A DNA stretch of 64,000 bases from Sipunculus nudus (lineage: Eukaryota > Annelida > Sipuncula > Golfingiida > Sipunculidae), in the NCBI GenBank assembly GCA_026874595.1, contig CM049307.1, positions 20,997,079 to 21,061,078 of the forward strand. The letters run 5' to 3'. Shown piece after piece: positions 26,749 to 38,830 of the stretch (its first letter is position 1; each line of letters starts with the position of its first letter). The notes beneath the pieces are model-generated. The model was not told the DNA's origin and did not search any database. It saw only the letters and a program-made list of their open reading frames with translations. A program made the translations under genes and the position numbers.

Positions 26749-27105
26749 GTGTTCACTGATGCGTCTCTCCTCGGTTGGGGTGCTCATATGGCCGATCTCA
26801 TAGCATCGGGCATCTGGTCCCCATCAGAACGCCTCCTTCATATAAACGTACTCGAACTTCGCGCGGACCGTCGCGTGATATCCTGTTGGTCCGGCCACTT
26901 ACTGGGACGTCACATCCTAGTCATGACCAACAACACCACGGTGGTGGCATATATCAACAGGCAGGGCGGTACTCGGTGTCCATCACTGATGCGAGAGACC
27001 TACCTCTTGTTCTATCTCTGTATGACGATGGGAGTCTCCCTCTGTGCGTCTCATTTTCCGGGCGCCTAAAACTTTCTCGCCGAGGCCCTCTCCTGTCGCC
27101 CCGCA
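26749..27105 (+). pseudogene. DIRS RNase H domain, inactivated
   Basis: The frame reads FTDASLLGWGAHM, then ERLLHINVLELRA, then TNNTTVVAYINRQGGTR, then ASHFPGA, a TAA stop at 27067-27069, and in the same frame NFLAEALSCR. This is the RNase H signature of DIRS and related elements. The usual TDNTT aspartate, thought to be catalytic, is Asn here, and the stop cuts the conserved HIPG..N.LAD..SR tail. Confidence 0.87.
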
Positions 27106-27469
27106 TCTCCTCCTCCTCCGGTTGTCGTTCCCCTCTCCCTTCTTCGGTGTCTCTTCACTCGCCTGGGGTGTCCAGAACTCGACGGATCTCCTCCTCATCC
27201 TTCCGTTTCATCCAGCCGCTCCCTGGTTTCCACTGTGGGCCTCGTTTCTCTCACAACCCCTGCTTCTGCCGCTCTGGATTGATCTCCCGTTGTTCCCTTG
27301 ATCACGTTGCCCATTTCGGCAATCTTGGATTTCTTTGTTTATTAACTTCAGATTAAACAGTTATCCTAATTGTCTCTCCGTGGCTATTGTGCTGCCCTCC
27401 TGTCGGTCCTCCGTCCGCTGGGTCACGATCGTGTCCTCCAACATCCACTGGTGTTGGACTTTCTCAAGG

Positions 27470-28158
27470 GGTAACACGCCAGATCTTCTTGTCCTCTTTA
27501 CATCGCTCCTTCCTGGTGCCTGGATGTGGTCTTACAACACCTCCGCGGACCACCTTATGAGCCTCTTCATTCGGCACATCTTCTGCATTTGTCTCGGGAA
27601 AACGGTTTTCCTCCTGGCTTTTGCGTCTGCCGGTCGCCACCCTGAGCTTCATGCCCTAGGGGCTGATTCGAAATTTACTTAAATTGCGGCCGATGGTTCG
27701 TCGGCCACCTTACATTTCCCTCCTGAATTCTATAAGAAAACCAAAATTTAATTTTGATGGCATGTTCCATCCCTCCCTAACGGTCAATACAGGTCCGGGC
27801 CACAAATTGCCCTGTCCTTGTCTTACGTAACTATCTAAAAGCTACAAATTCTATTCGGGGGGGGGGGGGGGGGCGCAAGAAGTTGTTTATTTCCACGAAA
27901 ATCACTACTTCTCACAAAGAAATTAGCCCTGTCACCATCAGTGTATGGCTAAAAGCTACCATAGTCTCAGCCTATGAATCTACTTCTCCATTGACATTTG
28001 AGCAACTTCAAGTCAAAGCTCCTGACATCCGGGCCATCTCTACCTCCTTGGGCCATTTATCGGGGATTTCCCCTAACCAACTTCTCAAGAAAGGGTATTG
28101 GAAATCTCCATCCACCTTCACCCGGTTTTATTTGAGAGATGTCGCTTTACATGATTAG
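27470..28158 (+). pseudogene. DIRS tyrosine recombinase, fragmented
   Basis: Two pieces in different frames. 27470-27682 carries KTVFLLAFASAGRHPELHAL, matching the box I region with its Arg. 27883-28158 reads LFISTKITTSHKEISP, then AYESTSPLTFEQLQVKAPDI, then FTRFYLRDVALHD, matching box II and the catalytic Tyr region. The HxxR histidine is Pro (APDIRA). A G17 run at about 27858-27874 separates the pieces. It is not functional as read. Confidence 0.88.
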
Positions 28159-28347
28159 GGCCTTTACTCCATGGGCCCTGTGGTCACGGCAGGTGATGTC
28201 CTCACGTTCTCCAGACCGTCATCACAGCCTTCTTCCGTTCCCATGTCTACTTTCGCCTGCACCTTTGCTCCAGTGATGTTCTTCTCCTTCCCGACGTTTC
28301 TAGGTAGGTATCCCCTCCCCAAGGTTTATCTGCTATATTCTCATTTA

Positions 28348-28671
28348 TACAGAAACAGTTCACAATTATGTTTACGTAATAAAACCCCCCCATTCCCACC
28401 CTGTGAATGGTGGTTTTGTTAGTAAACTGTTGTGAGCTTTTCTGTATTACAAACAGCCTCCCTCCCAGTCCTCTTCCATACGCCATCGAAAAAGTGATTA
28501 CAGGAAACGGAAGTGTGACCTAGATACACGGGAATGAGGGGGGATGGGCGATAATGGGCCTAATAAGGGAAAATTTTCGGTTGGCTTACTCTGGCGTATA
28601 AACCTTAACAGAGAAAATTCTCATTGATACAGAAAAGCTCACAATAGTTTACTAACAAAACCACCATTCAC
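28348..28671. repeat. Three-armed inverted repeat at right side of DIRS element
   Basis: Arm 2 (28403-28446) and arm 3 (28628-28671) are reverse complements over 44 bp with one mismatch. Arm 1 (28348-28395) is a diverged copy in the same orientation as arm 3, so arms 1 and 2 form a tight imperfect hairpin. DIRS elements carry an internal complementary region and terminal inverted repeats after the recombinase gene. These arms are well placed for that role, though that is an inference. Confidence 0.85.
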
Positions 28672-28690
28672 AGGGAGGGAATAGGGAGGT

Positions 28691-28839
28691 TTATTGGCTG
28701 GAGGTTGACCAGCTTGCTAACCCCGCTAGCTACAAAGGCAACTGGGATGAATGCTTTGTAATTACCCCAGACTGAGATAGGTAACTGCCTTGACAGGGAT
28801 GACTGCTTTGTTATTGAAACTGACCCAAGCCTAGTATCC
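28691..28839. other. Junction between DIRS remnant and family B repeat
   Basis: No gene is recognised. The exact right end of the DIRS element and the left end of the family B repeat are not resolved here. Confidence 0.4.
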
Positions 28840-31800
28840 ATACTGATTTTGGGGTCATAAGGTCAAAGTCACAGGACCCACTTTTTGGAAAGAATGTGGA
28901 TGCATTTTAGCCAATTTTTTTCAGCCCATACCTTCCATCTTACACATATAGCTGACCTGCCAAAGGGGAAGACATCGATTAATTTTGGGGTTGCAGGGTT
29001 AAAGGTCAAGGTCACAGGGGCCTTCTGTCTGCATATTTTTTTCCGGATGATAACTAGTTTGGAATGACATATTGGTTTCAAACTTGACATATATATGACC
29101 CACCAATAATGTAAGAGCCCTTTCTGAATTTGGGTTCACTTATATACGACCCACCAACAGTGTTGCTCCTAGAGTGTGGCATTGCGGCAATGCCACCATT
29201 TTTTTTGGCCATGGCCCTTTGTTTTTAGGCAGGCGCGCCCATCTGGATGCACTATTTTCACATGTGTCCCCTTAAAATTTAAATAATGCAACCCTTAAAC
29301 GAATGTAGTTATATGAGAATTTATAGGTTTCAGGTCTATATCTAACAAAACAAATCTATCCCTTCAGAAAGATTTGCGGGAATCCTCCGGTAGGAATCTC
29401 TGATAAAACCATATATATGCGGGATTACATGATACACATACTGTGACACTGGCTCAAATGGTAACACCATCGATTTCTTGAATGCATCGCCTCAGGGTTG
29501 GTCCATACACGTGGAGAAGGTTACACATTTACTGACAAAGATTGATGTTCTAGTGGTCTGAAAAAAAGTTGCAAACGTGCGTCCAGTGATCGACGAGATG
29601 TTGGTTAGCCTACATAATCTCGCATTAAGGTGGATTTTAATCATTTATAAATGAATATGAAAAAGCAGATATTTTTTTATTAAATGAAGGCCGACATGAC
29701 CAATCTTTTCGACGTTTCCCCCCTAAGTTAATCCGCGAAGCACGGTAGGAAACGCACCTCCCCGGCATTTTGAATGTTCGCATTTCATGATGTCAAGCAG
29801 TTCTCAACAGTGTTAACAGTTTAGACTTATACCAGGTTGATCATACATTACATTATAATGCCTCAGATGACGTTATTACGATTGCTCAGACGATTATTTT
29901 GCTCAAAGCAATTCAGTAAAGATCTCCCACAATCTCAAACTACCGATATATGCCTGTGGTGACATGGTTTCATGGCAGACCTGCTGATCAAAGGCTGCTC
30001 TTTTTCTATATTTGCATATTTCTATTCTGGACTGAACGTTTAATTTGAAACATAGACATATGAATGTGATTTGAATAGGAATTCCCTCGTAATATTCAAG
30101 CCTCATGGACATGTGGTATGGAAAAAAGCCAGAGCCTGGGAATATACTTCGAAGAAAGTGCAATGTTTCTCCTAACTAAATCACTTGAATGACTTCACTA
30201 TCGGGGTATATTTGATATGAAGATGTCATAACTTAGAAGAACCCAACTATTTCGTTGTTGGTTGTTTTACATTTTCTCTGACCAATAATATGGACGTTTA
30301 ATTGTTTGTTACTGGTTGAACAAGTAGATTAAGCTGTTGCCAGCAGCATATTTTCCCAGTTAAGCTGACATCATTTCCACGGTTACGTACGTATATATAT
30401 ATAGGCTAACACGAAAATTTCCAGAATCAGGTATATACTGACAGAAAAATTCAGTTTCTGTTATAAATAGTCCGAATGTTTGATATTTTTTAAGAAACTG
30501 TGATGTCTGCATGGTCTTTTGATACTTGCCTAAGAAATACTACAGGCCTAATAATTAATGCAGCGCCGGCCGCAAACTTTCACAGCTGACATGTAGGCCT
30601 AACCTTGTTGCACAGCACCGCATATGCAAAAATGACATGGTTTTAGTTTCATTGAGAACAAAATTTAGACGATTATTCCTTTCATACTTTCATTCAAACA
30701 TTTATGTTATATGGTGACGCTGGTAGCAAAATTCAACAGACTTGCATCGTACCACAACAACTTACGCTAGCACGCCGACTTTCTAAATAAACTATCCTTA
30801 TAAGATTTATCGACGATGAATGAACCCTTGCCTAAATGTGTATGTCCTTTATCCATATTGAGTTGTTCAAAACAATAAGTTTCGATATTGATTTGCCTCT
30901 TTTAATTGCACCAGTTGTTGCATGATTCCTCAATTAGCAATGAACATGATTGTATGTCACCAGTTGGCAATCTGTACATTGATGTACCGGCATTGTTGAT
31001 ACTGAGACATGAATTCTATTGCCTTTGAACAGTCTTATGACGACTTAAAAGTGATGACATGTAAAACGTGATTCCAACCTTGCCGAATAATTATTAATTT
31101 CCAAATGCCCAAAACATACAACATTCATATTACATAGATTATTTTAAGATAATATTTTGCTTCGAAGACTGTCCCCATATAATTTTGGTGTGTCCCCCAG
31201 AATTTACATTAAGGGGCCCACTGTCCCTTTGTTTTTCATGCCTAGGAGCAACACTGCACCAATAATGTAAGAACCCATTTAATTTTGATGTCAAAGGTCG
31301 ATGTCACAAGACCCACTACTTTAGAAAGAGTGTGGATGCATTTTAAGCCAAACTTTTCATTCCAATCCTTCCATTATCCAGATACTGCTCACCTGCCAAT
31401 AGTGAAAGAAAGTGATGGATTTTTGGGTAACAAGGTCAAAAGTCAAGGTCACTGTGACCATTTGTCCACATATTAGTTTTCAGATGATAACTCCAGTTTG
31501 GATTGACATATTGGTTTGCCCACCACTAAAGTAAGAACTCCAGCTATTGAATTTTGGATTATGAGGTCAAGGTCAAAGGACCCATTTCTTTAAATAGATT
31601 ATGGATTCATTATAAGCCTAACTTTTCATCCCAAAACTACCGTCTCCCACGTGGCCTACCAACCAATAGGGGAAGGTTCCTTTTGATTTTGGGGTCACCA
31701 GGTCAGAGGTCAAGGTCACAGGGCACATCCATTCACAAATTAGTTCATGGATGATACCTCCAGTTTGAGTAGACAGGTTGGCTTCAAACTGATCACAGGA

Positions 31801-31880
31801 CACATATTTTGAAAAAGCTCATAAACCTATCCTTATAGACAAATTCAGCTGAGCGTCAAGACCCATGGGTCCCTAGTTGT
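28840..31880 (+). repeat. Family B repeat, interrupted copy
   Basis: Units with ggggtcataaggtcaaagtc-like text followed by a stretch like gtggatgcattttagccaa recur at about 28851, 31281 and 31550. The copy ends cagctgagcgtcaagaccca, then tgggtccctagttgt, at 31880. The same layout forms the copy at 40147-41444. The hAT-like element at 29158-31256 splits it. Short open frames in the units are repeat translations, not genes. Confidence 0.82.
29158..31256. mobile_element. Second hAT-like non-autonomous element, nested in family B
   Basis: Termini cagtgttgctcctag and ctaggagcaacactg form a perfect 15-bp inverted repeat. The interrupted family B phrase gacccaccaataatgtaag resumes exactly after it. 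The 6-bp caccaa is present on both sides (29152-29157, 31257-31262), a shorter duplication than the usual hAT 8 bp. The 2.1-kb interior has no transposase frame. Its base composition differs from the host repeat. Confidence 0.87.
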
Positions 31881-32355
31881 TTCTGTGGAAAGCTCTTGGA
31901 CAGCTTAACTTAACTCTGGTGGTGCCACCTGTAACTGTTTTTCTGTTATGTAATGGCCATATACAAGTTTATCTTAGGTAAATATCACAAATATCTCAGG
32001 AATGATTTAAGCTATTGGCCTGAAATTTTGCTCAGCCATTGATCACGGACAGATTTTTCACATTCATTAAACAGGTGGCGCAACTGAAAATCATTTTGTA
32101 TGTCTGCTCTTCTTGTTTACTTGCATCCATTACACAAACACCTTAGGATCCCGAATGAGTGAATTATCCTTTTTCAGCCAATCACAAGTGAAAGCACGAG
32201 TTATGCATGGGGTGGGGGGCTATTTGTGCTTCTGGGCCCTTGTTATCCATTCATTTACATACAATGTGAAGGCAAAGACTGAATAATTGCTGTTTTGTTG
32301 AATTATGTGACATAAGTTAATAATATGGGTTAATTTCATGCACAAAGAAAGTTTA
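31881..32355. repeat. Fragmentary repeat with ggtggtgccacc motifs
   Basis: A segment with tggtggtgccacctgtaact followed later by ctcaggaatgatttaagcta-like text resembles the units at 39890-40146. It bridges the end of a family B copy and the start of family A copy 2. There is no coding content. Confidence 0.5.
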
Positions 32356-33827
32356 TAGCTCAGCTGACTATAAGTCATTTGAGCTATAGTCGTGGTCCTT
32401 AGTCTGTCTGGCCTTCCGTTGACAGGGCACGTTTTGAAACCATACAAATCCAAAATTTTGCATACAGTTAGATGTTCCCAAAATCTCCTACCATACTGAA
32501 GATTGGGTCACTAACATTTTGTCCTTAGAGATTTTAAGGAAAACCTTTGTTATCCATAAAAAAAGCCATTGTTACAGTTCAAGACTGCCTAATATCAAAT
32601 CACTGATCTGAATTTGGTCACAGTAAATATGCATATTTTCCCATACATTTCCTATGTACATACCAAAAATTAGGTCAGTATTGCCTAATTTGTAGTTACG
32701 GGCTTAAACATAATGCACCTTGTAAAAAATCAGGAAATATATATTTACTCACTTAACATAAGAATTCCTGAAGCAAGAGACATTTTTTTCAGGGATAAAA
32801 CTTCATTTAATCAAGATTCAATTGTATACCAAAAATTAGATCTGAATTTTGCATTTTTTTTTAATCATTAGCATTATTATAAAATTAGTACTTAAATTAT
32901 GCCCAACTTTGGCCACAGCACATTTTTTTTCTGTAAGTACTGTGGATTTAATTTTCACAGCATGTACACATAAGGATTTAATCTGTTAAAATCTGAAATT
33001 TGAAAATAAAAGCTGCAAAACTAGGCTAGTTATTGAATTATTTTTGAAGGCTCTTGTTGTATTCCCTTACATTGTCAAGCAGCCCACTTTGGTCATTGTA
33101 GGTCATTCAGTGCAGCTCTTTAGCGCTCCTGAGGCTGTTGTTATGTAATCCAATCACCAGGGCAAGCCCTTTTTCTTGTTGAGCTTGATCAGGCTGTCTG
33201 CAGTTAATACCACAGGAAGCCTTTCTCTCTCTCTCCCCTCCCCCCCCCCCACCCCATTCTGTTGACAGACCTGTACTATAAACAAGATGAATCTTATAAT
33301 TTTAATGTAAAAATAATCTTTTTGTTGCGACTTGGACAATTTTTATTTTGTAAAGAATAAAATGTTCAGGAATTGAATCCTAATATTCAAATGGGATAAA
33401 ATATTAGGATCTAATGTAACTTCTAACTGACAAGATTTAAGAAGATAGGTGTGAATAACACTGTAAAACTAAGTTTTAAAATCAGGAATATTGGTCAAAC
33501 TTTGTTGGATTAATTTTTAACTCATTTGGCCATATATTTAACTTTTGTAAACTTAATTACCTTCACACATTATTTGTTTATGAAATATAACTTTTACAAA
33601 CACTTACTGTAGGCCCATTTTTTCCCTTGGTGCATCATTAAATGGTTTCAGGCCACAGGTTTATGCATATGCTTTAGTTCATGTCCATTATTTTTTAATT
33701 TACAGAGATTCATTTTAGCAGGGCCATTTTCTCTTAGCTTTTCAAATGCTAATATACATAAAAAAAATTGCAGTTGCTAATATTTTCCAAAATTCAGCTG
33801 AGCAACATGACCAATGGGTCCCTTGTT
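32356..33827 (+). mobile_element. Family A non-autonomous element, copy 2
   Basis: It starts tagctcagctgactataagt and ends near tgaccaatgggtcccttgtt. A block at 32921-33150 is nearly identical to 51990-52220, and much of the rest aligns with copies 1 and 3. It is about half as long as copy 3, so it carries internal deletions. There is a C-rich run at 33238-33250. It has no coding capacity. Confidence 0.85.
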
Positions 33828-34471
33828 TTCTAAATGGTTGTTATCCTGGTGTGTCATGTTTAGTTTATATTAAAATTGGTTATTTATCAGTAAAGATGCC
33901 TAAATAAAATCCATAAAATCGCATTTTCTATACAAATTATCACTGTTGATTTGAAACCCAAAATTTTATTTACAAAGGTTTTTAAAATAATGCTAATCAG
34001 TTCACCAGCCAGTACATAACAAGGGTAGCTTAACAAGTTTTATTAGCCCCTAATGATTTGCAAAATGTGAATGGTGAGCCCTTTTCTTATAGAACTGATA
34101 TACTTGCAAATAGGTGGTATGTGAAAGTAGGTAAGTTCATGTTTACATTTGATCAATGATCATTCATTCAGTACTGTACTGTGGTCAGATCCAGTCAAAC
34201 CTGTCTTTGCAGTCCACTGTATGTTTAGGGCAGCCATTAAACTTGATCAATCAACCATGGGCTTCACAGGGAGCAAAAGAGGGGTTGACAAAGGTAATGG
34301 TGAGGCAGTTGCCCCCCATGTGTAAGCTATAGACAAGGCTAATAGCCTCAGCTCTCAGGCCCAATGTAAACATCCAATATTTAGTTTCTGTACAGATTGT
34401 AAGTTCAGTCTGTCCGGTTGTAAGTTAACTTTTAGTGTGGCCAAGATAACTTACCAGGGTTTTGATGGATT
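33828..34471. other. Intergenic, no feature seen
   Basis: Unique-looking sequence between family A copy 2 and the family C block; no open frame or repeat recognised. Confidence 0.5.
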
Positions 34472-36720
34472 TTTAGCGAACCTGTGAGCTTATGTGATGG
34501 TGTGGCGTCGGCCGTCGTCTGTCGTCAGTACGTTAACCCATACTATCTTGAAAACGGCAAGAGTTAGCATCAAGAAATTTTCTGCAAAAAATTAGTCTAC
34601 TAAAAAACTCTATCGGATTTTGCTTATTTTTTGGCTAACTGCATTTTCTGAGATTTTATAGAGAAAAAAGCTAAAAAAACTTTAAAAATCTTCTTCTCTG
34701 AAACTATTCAGCCAAATTGGCCAATATTTCATGAAATGATCCCTGGAACAATCTCTCTCAAGTTTATTCGAATGGTTTAAGTTCAGTGATTTTTGGCCGA
34801 GTTACAGTTAGTTGAACTTAGTCATCTGTCCAAAAAAGCATACTAAAATTACAATCTTAGAAACGGCTGGAGCTGTCATCACCAAATTTTATGCCAATGT
34901 TGGTCACATGAGTCATGTCTGAAATTCAGGTATTGGTGGCGCCACCTGCATTGGCCTTTTTTGAACGGGGGTCATCAGTGCCCGTATCATACTGACAGCT
35001 ACAAAAAACTTCTCTGAAACCATTTGGCCAAATTGTTTAATATCGCACAGAAATGATCCTAGGGTAATGCTTTCTGAAGTTTGTTCAAATGGTCTCAGTT
35101 CAGTGACTTTTGGCTGAGTTATGGGAAGCTGAATTTAGTCATATGCCATAACAGCCAATTTTAGCTCAGTTGCTACAAAGATCTTCTTCTCAAAAACCAC
35201 TGGGCTAAATTCTTAAATCTCACTCATTAATTATCCTTAGATGTTGATAATTCAAGTTTGTTCAAATGGTTTTGGTTCAGTGATTTTTGGCTGAGTTATT
35301 GGAAGCTTAACTCTGCCATTATGCTTTATTTTCCCATATGAGTTATAAAAACTGCAAAACACTTTTTTCTGACGCCACTGAGGCCAATTTGTTTAACATT
35401 TTACAAGAATAATCCCCTGCATAATTCTTATAATAATTTTCTTTTATGGTTCCGAAAAATGAATTTTTACTGAATAATAAAGATTCAATTGAGTCATTTT
35501 ACCATATATGTTAGCTGTGTGAAGAAGATACATCTAGCCTGGAACCAGTTTATCAGCATCCGTTACATCATGCTTCCAGACATTTAGATTTCAGGTTATC
35601 TTTGGTTAATATTGACAAGAATGTTTTTTAAAAACTTTTAAAAAATATAGATTTATGATTTAGATATTCCTCATGCCAGGCAATGTTTACAATCACAGGT
35701 ATACGTTAACCCATAATATTTGGAAAACGACTGGAGCTAGCATCATGAAATTTAATGCAAAAAATTAGCCATCTGAAAAAAATCTGCATTTTTTTCAGAT
35801 TTTATATAGAAGAAGCTAAAAAACCCTTAAAAATCTTCTCCTCTGAAACGGTCAAGCCAATTTGTTCAATATTTCACAGAAATAATCTTTTATACCATCT
35901 CTCTCAAATTTGTTCAAATGGTTCACGTTCTGTGAATTTTGGCCGAATTACAGGAAGTTGAACCTAGTCATCTATCATAAAAAGCATACTAAAATGACAA
36001 TCTCAGAAACGGCCAGAGCTATCATCACCAAATTTTATGCCAGTGTTGGTCACATGAGTCATATATGAAATTCAGGAATTGGTGGCAACACCTGCATTAA
36101 CCTTTTTTTGTACAGGGGTCATTGGTCATATGTATATCAACCCATAATTTCTCAGGAATTGCAGGAGCTACCATCCCCAGATTTTATGCAATTATCTGTC
36201 ACATATCAAATGTTGTGGGATTCAGCTTATGTTTTTTTTGCTTTCTGCTTTTACTTATATTTTATAGGGGAAAAGCTGAAAAACCTGTAAAAGTCTTCTT
36301 GTAAACAGTCCAGTCAAATTGTTCAATATTTTACAGAAATGATCCGAGAGGCAAGCACTCTCAAGTTTGTTCAAATGGTTTGCATCTGATGAATTTTAGT
36401 GGTGTTACACAAATTTGAACAGTCATTTGGCCAAGTAAGCATACTGACATAGTTATCTCAGAAATGACAGAAGCTAGCATTACCAAGTATTGTGCAAATG
36501 TTGGTCACATGACTCATATTTGAGGTTGCAGATTTTGATGTGCCACCTACGTTGACCTGTTTTTTTATGGGCAAAAACCTCATAATTTTAGCCTCTTTCA
36601 GCTTAAAATGTTTTTGAACAAACTGTCAAATTGAATCGTTCAATTTTGCAAAAGAATTATCGTAGGACATGGTTCTTTCAATAATATCAGAAAAACTTAA
36701 GATGGTCTTATGGCCATTAT
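34472..36720 (+). repeat. Family C repeat block, six diverged units
   Basis: It opens with a G/C-rich leader (ggcgtcggccgtcgtctgtc). Units follow that read: cttctctgaaac, then gccaaatt, then a gttcaaatggtt-like stretch, then tttttggctgagtta. They start near 34699, 35008, 35186, 35364, 35838 and 36292. Some units also carry the cgttaacccataat and ctagcatcaccaaattttat phrases. Such leaders followed by repeated units are frequent in mollusc genomes as I remember them. Nothing is encoded. Confidence 0.78.
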
Positions 36721-37026
36721 TATGTCTAACTCAAACTGAGGACTGCAAAACTGTTCTTCTACAAAATTATTGTTTCAATTATAACTTCTGTTACATGGCA
36801 CAAAAAATATTCTTAGGTGGCCTTTGTTCAAGTTTACTTGAATGATTTTTGGCAGAATTATTGGACCTTTAACATTGAAAGAACTGAATCTTTTATTTTT
36901 CTAGATATTTTGATAAAAAGTTTATGAATATTTCAGCTTGAAAAAAGCATTTTAGTCAAAGTCTTTCAGTATGTGTAAACAGATTTGCCAACAGGCCAAG
37001 ATTGTGTTTGTATCTTTACATAAGAA
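36721..37026. other. Intergenic, no feature seen
   Basis: Short AT-rich interval between family C and the direct repeat block; weak family C similarity fades out here. Confidence 0.45.
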
Positions 37027-37399
37027 ACTGCCAACTGTTTCAGATTTGGCAATATATCAAGAGTTCATTCAGTGCAGCCAGATATAGGTCAAGAGTTCAG
37101 TCAGTGCAGCCAAGCACAAGGCATATGATCCCCTCATGGGTGACATGTGAGGCCATCCTTAAAAAGTTCTGTGTTGGGGCTAACCCGGCCGGTCATGTTT
37201 TTTGGCTGCGGCTGGAATTTTTTTTTGACATATCTGCAAATTAATATTTTTATATGATCTGCCGCAAGCACCTGGGCCCGTAAAAATCTGCCTTCATGTG
37301 CTAGAAAAATAGTCCTTCTATTACATTTTTAGATGCACTTAATTTCCATAATGAAAGGTATTACCCAACGTCGCCGATCGTTTAATTTGAGCCCTAACA

Positions 37400-37880
37400 A
37401 TTAGTCAGGTTGTGCCTATATATATACACGTGGAACGATCACTACACTCGTGCGCGAGAGTAGAAAAACTGCCGGGAAACCGCCATCAAATTTCGTTGTT
37501 CTGGCGAAACAGGCTGAAAAAAAATATTGAGCAATTAGAAATGGTTCTTATTTGATTTCAAATAAAGCGGAAGCTTACCGCTGTCACATTAACTGATTAA
37601 ATGAAAGTTCTCTTGACATTCATACTGTCAACTGACCAATGTTGGCATTTAAACCATGTGACACTTTGATTTGCATAAACACGTGCCTGGCCCACGCAAA
37701 CGTTCTTGTGATTGGCGGAGCGGTCCCGCATCATACCAGAGAGCCAATAAGAGGTCTGTAGTAAAAGTTCACCCCATATGACTTCATTCATCACTATTTT
37801 GGCGGGAAAATGTTCACTGACATCGGGTCGCTTACGCTAGTTATAAATTTTCAGCAACACTCACGGTGGCACCGTGAGTA
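37400..37880. promoter_or_regulatory. Orphan promoter-like segment (TATA, CCAAT, E2F)
   Basis: CpG-bearing sequence with tatatatatacacg at about 37417, two CCAAT-type sites in opposite orientation (tgattggcgg at about 37711 and gagccaataag at about 37741), and a perfect E2F-type site ttttggcgggaaaa at about 37797. The palindrome actcacggtggcaccgtgag follows at about 37858. This is the composition of a real promoter, but no coding exon follows on either strand. It could drive an untranslated exon of the MFSD6 gene 7 kb downstream, or a noncoding RNA. Confidence 0.4.
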
Positions 37881-38540
37881 GGCCTATATCAAGCAAATGA
37901 AGCGGGCCTATTTAATGGAATCTGCAACTGACGATGTGTAACGCACGATCTCCACAAATCAGATGTTTGGTATTACAAGAATTGCATGATTTCGTCAGTT
38001 CTGTGGCGATCATGACAGGGTTTTGCGAGGTGTCTGACGCATCGTTTCTACCGGCCACAGCTGATCAGAACAGGCATAACATATAAGCGACTGTCTTTTT
38101 TTTGGTTGTGTTTCTTTTAAACTGCCTTTGTAAATTTATTTCATTTTATAAATAGCTTTTATAATAAACAGATATTTCCTGACCGTACAGCATTTCTTGT
38201 TTAGACGTAGACGAGATAGAGATCAACATTGCTCGCTCAGTCATTAATTACAGAAAAATACTAGAATATCAGCAAAAGCTGACAAAAGCCCTCAGCCAAA
38301 AGAGCAGTAATTATGGGTGGTAACGGTAACAAGTATTCATGTAATATTTGTTCTCACATGGATGTATATCTGTACATATGTCTTTTGTTCAAGTTGTGAA
38401 TTGGAACTAGAGAGGTATGAACTTTGTAAGTCTGGCCCCAGTCTTTGTGAGTCATGCAGCACTTACGAGATCATCAAGGCCAATGACCATTCCATATTCC
38501 AAAACAATCCATCCAGTGGTTCCTTAGAAATAAGCTCCTA

Positions 38541-38830
38541 AGTTTTTTTCTATTATAAGCTCTGTGACCTTGGGTTATCCATTGTGGAACTTGACCGAGA
38601 TTTTGTTGATATGTATCAGCACCAAAGAAATGAGATTTCTGTGTTGAATACTTTTGGAGATATCCTCCTCACATGGTAAATGTTAACACACGCGGGTTAT
38701 TTTCTATAATTTGCTCTAAAATGTCGAGAAATAAGTCAAGGTCACCCATCTTCGAACTTGACCAAGATTTTGTTTGTATATACATCAACACCGAAGAAAT
38801 AAAATTCCTAATCAGGGTACCGACATCCAA
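38541..38830 (-). repeat. Family G repeat, minus orientation
   Basis: Contains gtcaaggtcacccatcttcg and an acttgaccaagattttgt phrase. Inverted counterparts occur at 56230-56290 and 56540-56590. It is made of two units in tandem. Confidence 0.65.

Larger units (their letters stand above)
25870..28690 (+). mobile_element. Degenerate DIRS-type retrotransposon
   Basis: In order on the plus strand: a Ser/Pro-rich possible gag remnant (to about 26250), a reverse transcriptase C-terminal remnant, RNase H, a tyrosine recombinase, then inverted repeats. This order is diagnostic of DIRS1-like elements, which use a tyrosine recombinase instead of an integrase. Frames shift repeatedly and stops interrupt domains. 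The reverse transcriptase palm is absent, apparently deleted near 26250. The GC-rich composition contrasts with both flanks. No left terminal repeat was found, so the left end is truncated or unrecognised. Confidence 0.88.

Noticed and set aside
26413-26787. Minus-strand 124-codon open frame
   Set aside because: Antisense to DIRS reverse transcriptase and RNase H; no family features.
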